In this document: piece after piece, positions 7,338 to 13,857 of the stretch | Numbering within the stretch: position 1 is the first letter of the stretch | How the letters are laid out: every line of letters begins with the position of its first letter | Assembly (NCBI GenBank): GCA_030639305.1 | Contig: DAOWCY010000188.1 | Location: 1 to 13,857, forward strand | DNA from: JAGLQA01 sp023135565 | Lineage (GTDB): Bacteria; Acidobacteriota; Aminicenantia; UBA2199 | Length of the DNA: 13,857 bases | Direction: 5' to 3' | Translations under genes and position numbers: made by a program | The notes under the pieces: generated by a model | The model's input: only the letters and a program-made list of their open reading frames with translations | Databases searched by the model: none | Told to the model about the DNA's origin: nothing

Positions 7338-7367
7338 ATGGAAAATAAAAAAGGTTCAAAGGAATGA
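7338..7367 (+). CDS. Possible 9-codon leader ORF overlapping kinase 2 start
   Basis: ATG at 7338 has a well placed AAGAGGA (7324-7330) and encodes MENKKGSKE. Its TGA at 7365 overlaps the kinase ATG as ATGA, an arrangement used for translational coupling. In the copy 1 leader the aligned position is TTG, with a different short frame ending at 4904, so coupling is not conserved. It may be chance. Confidence 0.15.
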   Translation: MENKKGSKE

Positions 7368-9550
7368 GATATATCAAAGTCGTTTTTTTCGCAGGGTGTG
7401 TGCTGGCGGTCAATATTTTTCTCGCGATACAGATCCCAAAAAATTTCACTGAGTGGTCTTTATCCCAGAGCGAATTTTCTGTAGAAACCGTTTTTACCGG
7501 TCCTTTCGATTACATCACTAAATATGGGCCTGACAAAAATGGTATTGATAAATTGATGGGGCTTGTACCTGAAAAATCTATATCACCGGGATTCAGAGCC
7601 GTCAAATTTTTCCATCCCTTCTCTCGAACGAATGTTGGCCCAAGTTATTTGCTCCATTTATTGGTACCCATGAACTACGCTATATCCAGGCCGCTGGATG
7701 TCAACGGCGACGGTGAACTTGAAATCCCATTTATTAGCATCGAGAACCGGAAAATATTTTTTGAACTCAAGAATTTCCAGGGCGGTGGCGTGGTGATTCA
7801 CCGCACGGAATTGGAAGGGCTTTCTTTGAAACTTCCCGGGGACCGTTTGAGCCAGATGATTGTTGATATAGATGATATGGACGGGGATGGAAGTAAAGAA
7901 GTCACCTGGAAAATTAGCGGTGAATTTTTGGGCCTGCCCCGGGGTTACGTCTGTCATGACATATATACCGGGAAGAAAAAATGGGAATTCTTTTCCGGGG
8001 CAATTCCCTACCGGCACCGCACAATGGATATCGATAAAGATGGAAAAAAAGAATTGATTTTTACTCTCAAAGCGCCTCACAATGGCATTACCTATAACGG
8101 GATGAACGATGACACCAGCTATGTGGGAATTCTTTATAGCAGCGGTGAATTGCGCTGGATAAAAGAAGCTGGGGGGTTCTACAGCGATATATATTTTGAT
8201 GTGGGGGACATAAACGGAGATGGAAAATTTGAACTGGTTACCAGTCGCTCTTGTCACCGCGCAGCCGATCCCGATCCGGGAGAGATAAAAATTTATGATC
8301 TTGTTTCCGGTGCTGTGCTTAACAGTTTTACATCTGTTGAAGGTTCCTTTTCTCAACTATATTTAGCCGATGTAGCAGACGCCCCGGGGTCCGAGATTAT
8401 AGTAGGCGATAGCGCCGGTTTTATTCGCATATTGGATAATAATTTAAGAATTGTCAAAAAAATCAAAACCGATTCGGCTGTCAGTGTTTTGGGAGTAGAC
8501 GTTTTTACTCCAGGGGTGCAATTGATATTTGCCATGGAGCGTTCCTCTATGTTTCATATTTTTAATCATAAACTGAAAAAAGTATGCTCTTTTAAAACAT
8601 TGCAGCAAGGGGGCTTTAAAAAGCCGATCATCCCGGTTTCTAATGGTGCGGAAAAATTTTTTATTTTGAATGCAGATAGATCCTATTTAATCTGGAAGAA
8701 TAAACCGGGTTTTTCAAAATACCGGGTGCTCATCTTCTCCAATTTCACGTTGTTCCTGTTTTTTATTTTTTCTTTTAACCTCCTGGTAATTATGTTCCTT
8801 AAGGAGAGGAAGGCCCGGAAGAGAATTTCAATAGAGCAGACCGTACTCCCTGTTTCCGGTACATGGATAGATATGGCCACCGATTTGACCCACCGCATAA
8901 AAAACACATTAACAAATGTTCTCTTGAAGAGCAAGAGCCTGATGTCTGCTATTAAGGAAGTCGAAGCTCGACAGTCATTACCCCCTGAACTATTGGAAAC
9001 CCCGGAAGCAATGCTTGCCGATATTAACGAGTTGAAATTGATGAACCGTTTCTTGATGAGGTTATTACAGCCGCAGAAGCTTCAGTTAAGAAATGTAAAA
9101 TTGAACGAATTGGTTTCTGGAGTAATTAAAAAATATTCCCGTTTTTTGAAAGATAGAATCGATTTTATCCAACAAATAGATTTCCGGCTTCCCATACTGC
9201 AATTGGATGAAGAGAGATTCAATGAAGCACTGAGCAATATTATTGAGAATGCCATCGAGGTTTTGCCCAAAGGTGGCAAGATAGAAATCAAAGCCGGTTT
9301 CGCTGCTAAAGAAGACCAAAATCAGAAAGGAGTTCTGATCCAGGTTTCCGATAATGGGCCGGGAATCCCGGAAAACAGGATAAAAGAAATTTTTAAACCT
9401 TATTACACCACAAAAAAAGAAGGCTCAGGTGTAGGATTATCCATCGCGAGGAAGTATATAGAAGCCCACAGTGGCCACATCACCGTAGAAAGCAGCGTAG
9501 GAGTTGGCACGAAATTTGCTATATATATCCCTATAAAAGTACCTGGATAA
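7364..9550 (+). CDS. Membrane sensor histidine kinase with periplasmic FG-GAP propeller (copy 2)
   Basis: This is a close paralogue of the kinase at 4909, aligned over nearly its full length (728 residues). It has the same plan: membrane segment about 3-24, periplasmic propeller-like region to about 452, second membrane segment about 455-478, then the kinase core. Calcium-loop motifs are better preserved than in copy 1: DVNGDGELE at 112, DMDGDGSKE near 173 and DINGDGKFE near 282. The H-box is DLTHRIKNTL with H510 followed by Arg, the N-box is SNIIENAIEVLP, G1 is DNGPGI, the F-box is IFKPYYTTK and G2 is GSGVGLSI. Four bases separate its stop from the regulator ATG, so the two are a cognate operon pair. 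Differences from copy 1 are spread through the sensor, which suggests diverged ligand preference. The ligand is unknown; calcium-stabilised binding of a polymer or surface cue is conjecture. Confidence 0.9.
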   Translation: MRYIKVVFFAGCVLAVNIFLAIQIPKNFTEWSLSQSEFSVETVFTGPFDYITKYGPDKNGIDKLMGLVPEKSISPGFRAVKFFHPFSRTNVGPSYLLHLLVPMNYAISRPLDVNGDGELEIPFISIENRKIFFELKNFQGGGVVIHRTELEGLSLKLPGDRLSQMIVDIDDMDGDGSKEVTWKISGEFLGLPRGYVCHDIYTGKKKWEFFSGAIPYRHRTMDIDKDGKKELIFTLKAPHNGITYNGMNDDTSYVGILYSSGELRWIKEAGGFYSDIYFDVGDINGDGKFELVTSRSCHRAADPDPGEIKIYDLVSGAVLNSFTSVEGSFSQLYLADVADAPGSEIIVGDSAGFIRILDNNLRIVKKIKTDSAVSVLGVDVFTPGVQLIFAMERSSMFHIFNHKLKKVCSFKTLQQGGFKKPIIPVSNGAEKFFILNADRSYLIWKNKPGFSKYRVLIFSNFTLFLFFIFSFNLLVIMFLKERKARKRISIEQTVLPVSGTWIDMATDLTHRIKNTLTNVLLKSKSLMSAIKEVEARQSLPPELLETPEAMLADINELKLMNRFLMRLLQPQKLQLRNVKLNELVSGVIKKYSRFLKDRIDFIQQIDFRLPILQLDEERFNEALSNIIENAIEVLPKGGKIEIKAGFAAKEDQNQKGVLIQVSDNGPGIPENRIKEIFKPYYTTKKEGSGVGLSIARKYIEAHSGHITVESSVGVGTKFAIYIPIKVPG

Positions 9551-9554
9551 AAAA

Positions 9555-10958
9555 ATGTCTCAAATGAAAGCAAATATGAAAAAAAGAAAAAAGGAAATCA
9601 TCCTGCTGGTTGATGACGATTTAAATTTGCTGGCAAATTTAACAGAAGTTCTTGAAAAAAACGGTTATGCGGTTTTAACCACGAGCGATGGAAACGAAGT
9701 CATGCCGATGATGGAAAACTTCCCGGTAGATGCGATAATCCTCGACTTGAAGATGCCTACGCTTGACGGTATGATCGTGCTGCAAAAAGTCGTTGAAAAA
9801 CACCCGTCTGTACCCATAATAATACTTTCCGCCTTTGGAAGTATAGATGATGCTGTAAAAGCAACAAAGTTGGGAGCCTTTGATTTTGTAGAGAAACCTA
9901 TGGAACCGGAACGAATATTGATTACACTTGAGAATGCTCTTAAAAATTCTCGACTGCAAAAGGGGCATTACCTGCTTTTACAGGAAAAAATGGAACGTTA
10001 TCAGATGATCGGGGAGTCCGAAGCTATGAACAAAATCTTCGCCCTTATCGAAAAAATCGCACCCGGTGATTCCAGTGTGCTGATTAGCGGTGAGAATGGA
10101 ACCGGGAAGGAACTCATCGCCAATGCACTCCATCTTAGGAGCAAAAGAGCAGATGAACGGTTTGTGCCGGTCAACTGTGCCGCTATCCCGAAAGAGTTAA
10201 TCGAAGCTGAACTTTTCGGTTTTGAGAAAGGTTCTTTTACCCATGCAATTAAAAAAAAGGTCGGAAAATTCGTACTTGCGGCTGGAGGTACTCTTTTTCT
10301 GGATGAAATCGGGGACATGAGTTTAGACACCCAGGCCAAAGTTTTAAGAGCCGTTGAGAGCGGTGAGGTACAGCCTATTGGGAGAGAAAGCTCTATCCAG
10401 GTAGATGTGCGTATCGCTGCCGCCACTAATAAGGATTTAAGAAAAATGGTTCAGGCTGGAACTTTCCGCGAAGACCTTTATTACCGGCTGAATGTGATCG
10501 AAATTCACGTACCGCCGCTGCGGAAACGCAAAGAGGACATCCCGGTTCTTGCCGAACACTATTTAAACAGGTTTTGCCTGGAGAGAAAAACAAAACCGGT
10601 GCAATTAAGCCCCGGAGCAAATGAGGCGCTTATCAGGCATAAATGGCCCGGTAATGTTAGAGAACTGCGCAACTTGATGGAAAAAACAGTTGTGTTGGCG
10701 GATTCGGAAACTATTTCGGGAGATGAAATTCAAGCTTTCCTGGAAGGGAATCCTGTAGACAAAGCGTCGAATAAAACAAATCCCGGTGGCAAAACACTGG
10801 AAGAAATACGCATAAATGCGGAAAGGGACGCTATTAAGAGCAAGCTCATGGCGAATGATTGGAATTATATGAAAGCCGCCGGGGAACTGGCTATTTCCCG
10901 AGCCACGCTTTTCAAAAAGATAAAGGATTACGGGATCAGTAGGAATAACCGGTCTTGA
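9555..10958 (+). CDS. NtrC-family sigma-54-dependent response regulator
   Basis: This is a transcription activator of 467 residues, normal for the family. The receiver domain (about 14-130) has acidic pocket D20-D22, phospho-acceptor D64, S92 and K114, all intact. The AAA+ domain (about 150-385) has Walker A GENGTGKE (from G179), Walker B LFLDE (D250-E251) and the FREDLYYRLNV segment. The sigma-54 contact loop is GSFTHA (226-231) instead of GAFTGA; Phe and Thr are kept but the second Gly is His. The C-terminal Fis-type helix-turn-helix is about 425-465 (NYMKAAGELAISRATLFKKIKDYGI). No clear ribosome binding site precedes it, so translation is probably coupled to the kinase 4 bases upstream. 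ATG 9564 is an alternative start. Palindromes and a sigma-54 promoter directly downstream point to the gene at 11307 as its target. Confidence 0.95.
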   Translation: MSQMKANMKKRKKEIILLVDDDLNLLANLTEVLEKNGYAVLTTSDGNEVMPMMENFPVDAIILDLKMPTLDGMIVLQKVVEKHPSVPIIILSAFGSIDDAVKATKLGAFDFVEKPMEPERILITLENALKNSRLQKGHYLLLQEKMERYQMIGESEAMNKIFALIEKIAPGDSSVLISGENGTGKELIANALHLRSKRADERFVPVNCAAIPKELIEAELFGFEKGSFTHAIKKKVGKFVLAAGGTLFLDEIGDMSLDTQAKVLRAVESGEVQPIGRESSIQVDVRIAAATNKDLRKMVQAGTFREDLYYRLNVIEIHVPPLRKRKEDIPVLAEHYLNRFCLERKTKPVQLSPGANEALIRHKWPGNVRELRNLMEKTVVLADSETISGDEIQAFLEGNPVDKASNKTNPGGKTLEEIRINAERDAIKSKLMANDWNYMKAAGELAISRATLFKKIKDYGISRNNRS

Positions 10959-11050
10959 CAGTCACAAATGTGTGAGGTTTTACCCCCCCTCCAAAAAACA
11001 GTCTGAAAACTTCGATAAAGGGATTCTTTCATATAAAAAAAATAAGTCCC

Positions 11051-11068
11051 AGTCTGATTTTTAAGACT
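11051..11068. promoter_or_regulatory. Candidate activator site 1 (AGTCT...AGACT)
   Basis: AGTCTGATTTTTAAGACT is centred about 222 bases upstream of the predicted transcription start. It is one of three related palindromes in this gap and nearly identical to the reverse complement of site 3. A lone half-site CAGTCTG lies at 10999-11005. Position and symmetry suit an enhancer for the adjacent NtrC-type regulator. Confidence 0.55.
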
Positions 11069-11151
11069 AAAAAATGGCCGATTTCTTTCATTCTAAAACT
11101 TTCCCTTCCCCTAAACGCTTGATTCAAGAGGATTTCCAGCTATTTTTCTTT

Positions 11152-11171
11152 CAGTCTTATTTTTAAGACTG
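11152..11171. promoter_or_regulatory. Candidate activator site 2 (best palindrome)
   Basis: CAGTCTTA-TTTT-TAAGACTG has two perfect 8-base arms around a 4-base spacer, centred about 120 bases upstream of the predicted start. Its centre is 21 bases (two helical turns) from site 3, which favours cooperative dimer binding on one DNA face. Confidence 0.6.
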
Positions 11172-11200
11172 ATAATCTTAAAAATCAGACTATTTTTTTT
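11153..11200 (+). terminator. AT-rich hairpin with T-run, possible terminator of the kinase-regulator operon
   Basis: AGTCTTATTTTTAAGA (11153-11168) pairs with 11176-11191 with one mismatch across a 7-base loop, and eight T residues follow (11193-11200). This is the geometry of an intrinsic terminator, though the stem is poor in G and C. It is formed by the same bases as activator sites 2 and 3, so it may serve both purposes or only one. Confidence 0.4.
11174..11191. promoter_or_regulatory. Candidate activator site 3
   Basis: AATCTTAAAAATCAGACT. Its reverse complement matches site 1 at 17 of 18 bases. It is centred about 99 bases upstream of the predicted start. Confidence 0.5.
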
Positions 11201-11254
11201 AACAAAATTTGGGTAAAGCTGCTGCACATGAGTTTTTTAGTAGTTTTTCTATGT

Positions 11255-11270
11255 TGGCACGAGTTTTGCT
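11255..11270 (+). promoter_or_regulatory. Sigma-54 (-24/-12) promoter of the secreted repeat protein
   Basis: TGGCAC at 11255-11260, five bases, TTGCT at 11266-11270. This matches the full TGGCAC-N5-TTGCW consensus with invariant GG and GC correctly spaced. The expected start is near 11281, about 26 bases before ATG 11307. A sigma-54-dependent regulator is encoded just upstream. Confidence 0.85.
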
Positions 11271-11306
11271 AAACATAAGTCGTAAACCAAAATAGGAGGT
11301 GAAAAA

Positions 11307-13778
11307 ATGCAAAAAAAAAGTCACAAAGACAAAGCATTTAAATTATTTATGTTGTTATGTATTTTCATTTTTACCGTTATCTCCCTGGATATTTATGGAA
11401 AAGGAGAGCTACCGGGAGCAGCAGGAAAAAAGGAGGGGCTTAAAACAAAACAGGCTAAAAAAAAAGTTCCTGTTTCTGAGAAATCAGTTAGCACGAATAA
11501 CACAACCTCAATAGGTTATAAAAAAGGGAGAAAGGTATCTAACGACGTAGTAAACGAAGAAAAGCCTGAATCGGAAATCAAGCAGTCCAAATCTCTGGAA
11601 AGTCAGTATGGTTCTAACACTGCAAACATAAACATCCCGGATACAGGAAATTGGGTTTATAGTTCTATCTCGATATACGGTGCTCCAACGGATGCGGTTG
11701 TGACCGGGATAGATGTTCACTTCTCCTGTATTCATCCATACTCAGGGGATCTGGATGTAGACCTTGACGACGCAAGTTTAACAAGAAGTTATGATTTATG
11801 GGCAAATGAAGGTGCGGGGGCGGATAATCCTAATAGGACTGTTTATGGACTAACGACTTTTAACGGTTTGCCGGTTAACGGGATATGGTATTTACATGCG
11901 AAAGATACGGAAGCCCAAGATGCAGGGTATATTGATGAATGGTGGATTAGAATCTACTATGAAAACAACAATCAAACATATTCTGTTTATGCTAACATTT
12001 CAAACTTAAACTACGGAGTGGACGCTGATGGAGACGGTTATTACGAGACTTTTGATTTCGATATTGCGATAAATGCCGATGTGGTACCTGATTCAGCGAC
12101 CATTTATGCGAAGATGATTTGTAATACAACAGGGTGGGCTTGGTGGTCAAGATACGCATGGACAATAAGTGGAACGGCGACCGATTATCATTACTTCCCC
12201 TTTGATGAAACAGATTTTAGTAATCATATCTCAGGTAATACTAACCTGGATTTTACAGTTGAGTTATGGGACTCTTCAAAAAGTACTTTATTAGCGACGG
12301 ATACAACGGTGACAGGAGAACCTATAAAAGCAGATCATTATATTCCTATAACTTATACACTAAATGTGAACGTCAACCCATCGGGAAGCGGCTCTGTTGC
12401 TAAAAACCCAAATAATTCATTTTACATTTACAATGAATTAGTGCAGTTAACGGCAGTCCCCGCAGCGGGTTTTGAGTTTTCCGGTTGGAGTGGGGATGCG
12501 GTAGGAACATCCAATCCAACTACAATCGCAATGAATTCAAATAAGAATATAACAGCCAACTTCACTCCAATAACAACTCATACATTAAATGTTATTGTGA
12601 ATCCGGTAGGCGGTGGCAATGTAACAAAAGTCCCCGATAAGTCAAGTTACAGTCATGGCGAAACCGTGGTTTTGATCGCAGCCCCTTCACCTTATTATCT
12701 TTTTACCGGTTGGACCGGAGATGTCCCGGGTGGGACTCCCACTTTAGTTGTTACTATGGATTCTTCAAAAACTATAACCGCTAGATTTACTTTGGAGACT
12801 TACCCATTGACTGTAAATGTAACCCCTGTGTTTAGTGGGCATGTTGATAAAGACCCGAGTCAATCGGTTTTTGAACACAACGCAGTGGTGAAGATGACCG
12901 CAGTTCCTGCAACAGGACGAATCTTTACGGGATGGAGCGGCGATGCGTCAGGTAACACAAATCCTATATTTTTAACTATGAACTCAGCTAAAACCGTAAC
13001 CGCTAATTTCACCCCTATCACTCACACATTGAGTGTTAATGTGTCTCCCACAGGTGGTGGCAGTGTGAGTAAAAACCCCGATAAACCGGTTTATGATTAT
13101 GGCGAAAACGTGGAGATATCTGCTGTCCCGGCACCTGGATATACCTTTACCCACTGGAGCGGAAATGCAGGGGGAGTAGATATCCCGGTGTATGTAACCA
13201 TGCATAATGATTTAACTGTTACTGCCAATTTTGAAGGCCCTCCGCCTGAACTAACCGTCACTGCACCCAACGGCGGCGAGGACTGGCAACTCGGTTCCAC
13301 CCAAAATATTACCTGGGATTATGCCAACTTGAGCGGAAACTTGAAAATTACTCTATGGAAAGACGGCAGTGCGATAGCAACAATTGCAACCGATATTGAT
13401 CCTTCGTTAAACGCGTACCAATGGAGTGTGGGTAATCATTTAGGAGGTACTGTCGCTTCTGGAGTCGGGTATGCCATAAAAATAAAAGAAATAGGAACAG
13501 CGATTGAAGATAACAGCGATGCGCCTTTTACGATTTCCGACTCTCAGACTCCATCACTCACAGTCACAGCACCCAACGGCGGCGAGGACTGGGAACTCGG
13601 AACCACCCAAAATATCACCTGGGATTATACCAATTTGAGTGCAAACTTGAAGATAACTTTATGGAAAGATGGCAGTGCGATAGCAACAATTGCAACCGAT
13701 ATTGATCCTTCGTTAAACGCTTACCAATGGAGAGTGGGTAATAGCTTAGGGGGGGGTGAGGCTTTTGTAGACGGGTAA
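11307..13778 (+). CDS. Secreted multidomain repeat protein (P-like domain, InlB B-repeats, Kre9-like repeats), ended by in-frame TAA
   Basis: This is probably a surface adhesin or matrix protein. The start is firm: AGGAGGT (11294-11300) lies 6 bases before the ATG. A signal peptide (KKSHKDK then AFKLFMLLCIFIFTVISL) leads into a Lys/Ser-rich linker (about 30-105). Residues 109-222 resemble a proprotein-convertase P domain (YSGDLDVDL, GADNPNRT, NGIWYLHAKDTEAQDAGYIDEWWI). Residues 223-345 (DADGDGYYETFDFDI...) resemble a choice-of-anchor-type module. Four divergent InlB B-repeats begin near 350, 426, 500 and 574 (GWSGDA, MNS-KT-TANF). Two 102-residue PNGGE-W repeats begin near 649 and 751. The second stops at TAA 13776, exactly where the previous repeat has Tyr TAT (13470), so the true protein is probably longer. 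No protease catalytic domain is seen. Sigma-54 control is predicted from the upstream promoter. Confidence 0.85.
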   Translation: MQKKSHKDKAFKLFMLLCIFIFTVISLDIYGKGELPGAAGKKEGLKTKQAKKKVPVSEKSVSTNNTTSIGYKKGRKVSNDVVNEEKPESEIKQSKSLESQYGSNTANINIPDTGNWVYSSISIYGAPTDAVVTGIDVHFSCIHPYSGDLDVDLDDASLTRSYDLWANEGAGADNPNRTVYGLTTFNGLPVNGIWYLHAKDTEAQDAGYIDEWWIRIYYENNNQTYSVYANISNLNYGVDADGDGYYETFDFDIAINADVVPDSATIYAKMICNTTGWAWWSRYAWTISGTATDYHYFPFDETDFSNHISGNTNLDFTVELWDSSKSTLLATDTTVTGEPIKADHYIPITYTLNVNVNPSGSGSVAKNPNNSFYIYNELVQLTAVPAAGFEFSGWSGDAVGTSNPTTIAMNSNKNITANFTPITTHTLNVIVNPVGGGNVTKVPDKSSYSHGETVVLIAAPSPYYLFTGWTGDVPGGTPTLVVTMDSSKTITARFTLETYPLTVNVTPVFSGHVDKDPSQSVFEHNAVVKMTAVPATGRIFTGWSGDASGNTNPIFLTMNSAKTVTANFTPITHTLSVNVSPTGGGSVSKNPDKPVYDYGENVEISAVPAPGYTFTHWSGNAGGVDIPVYVTMHNDLTVTANFEGPPPELTVTAPNGGEDWQLGSTQNITWDYANLSGNLKITLWKDGSAIATIATDIDPSLNAYQWSVGNHLGGTVASGVGYAIKIKEIGTAIEDNSDAPFTISDSQTPSLTVTAPNGGEDWELGTTQNITWDYTNLSANLKITLWKDGSAIATIATDIDPSLNAYQWRVGNSLGGGEAFVDG
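12357..13247 (+). repeat. Four tandem divergent InlB B-repeat (Flg_new_2-like) modules
   Basis: Four 74-75-residue modules follow the pattern TL-V-V-P-G-G-V-K-P, a variable strand, L-A-P-A-G-F-F-GW-GD, then M-S-K-ITANF. They are diverged at DNA level, so this is an old array, unlike the 306-base repeats downstream. Such modules usually form rigid stalks in surface proteins. Confidence 0.8.
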
Positions 13779-13857
13779 GCTATAAATGTACAAGGAATAG
13801 GAACAGAGATTGAAGATAACAGCGATACGCCTTTTACGATTTCCGACTCTCAGACTC
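13251..13857 (+). repeat. 306-base coding repeats, continuing past the window
   Basis: Two copies are visible, exactly 306 bases apart. They share an identical run of about 50 bases (from 13365 and from 13671) and the GATTTCCGACTCTCAGACTC linker, which recurs at the window end and implies a further copy beyond. It is the same module as at 1733-2943. Confidence 0.8.
13779..13857 (+). pseudogene. In-frame continuation of the repeat protein after the TAA codon
   Basis: Reading on in the same frame gives IGTEIEDNSDTPFTISDSQT, the normal end of the repeat, and stays open to the window edge. There is no indel relative to the previous copy; the 306-base register is exact. The break is therefore a substitution within an otherwise continuous gene, real or a sequence error. 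Confidence 0.6.

Noticed and set aside
7658..8356. 232-codon minus-strand open frame opposite kinase 2
   Set aside because: It is a shadow of the kinase reading frame: the plus strand has clear domain motifs and a paralogue, while this frame has none. A similar but shorter shadow lies opposite kinase 1.

Overview
The window comes from an AT-rich bacterial genome. Its gene style is a mix of YD/RHS-repeat protein, secreted proteins built from 102-residue 'PNGGE.W.LGS.QNI.W' repeats, InlB-type B-repeats, and FG-GAP-propeller histidine kinases with a sigma-54 regulator. This resembles Aminicenantes or related candidate phyla (KSB1, Cloacimonadota-like). That placement rests on family resemblance alone and is weak. 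No rRNA, tRNA, CRISPR array or intact transposase gene is visible.

Layout. Positions 1-140 hold a short non-coding stretch with two direct repeats that look like the terminus of an IS21-type element. It abuts a 5'-truncated RHS/YD-repeat gene (frame open from 141, ends 1463) with an RHS core and an orphan variable tip. A secreted protein (1505-4057) follows, made of signal peptide, two YD repeats, four 102-residue repeats and about 370 unassigned residues. The 851-base gap 4058-4908 holds an 18-bp perfect inverted repeat, a 10-bp palindrome, a GC-rich block (about 4493-4700) that folds into several helices and may be a structured RNA, and a sigma-70-type promoter.

Two paralogous membrane histidine kinases follow (4909-7098 and 7364-9550). 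Each has a periplasmic FG-GAP/VCBS-like propeller between two membrane segments and a cytoplasmic kinase core. Their promoter/leader regions are also duplicated (TTGACT-N17-TAGAAT in both). Only the second kinase is followed by an intact NtrC-family regulator (9555-10958). The first is followed, at the same 4-base spacing, by a decayed remnant of the regulator's first codons, so a promoter-kinase-regulator unit was duplicated and one regulator was lost.

The 348-base gap after the regulator contains three copies of an AGTCT...AGACT palindrome, an AT-rich hairpin with a T-run, and a full-consensus -24/-12 sigma-54 promoter (TGGCAC-N5-TTGCT). This promoter drives a large secreted protein (11307 onward): signal peptide, proprotein-convertase P-like domain, anchor-like domain, four InlB B-repeats and at least two 102-residue repeats. 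Its reading frame is cut at 13776 by TAA replacing a repeat Tyr codon, with coding resuming in frame to the window end.

Working model (inference): two propeller sensors converge on one sigma-54 activator, which binds the palindromes and switches on the adjacent surface or secreted protein.
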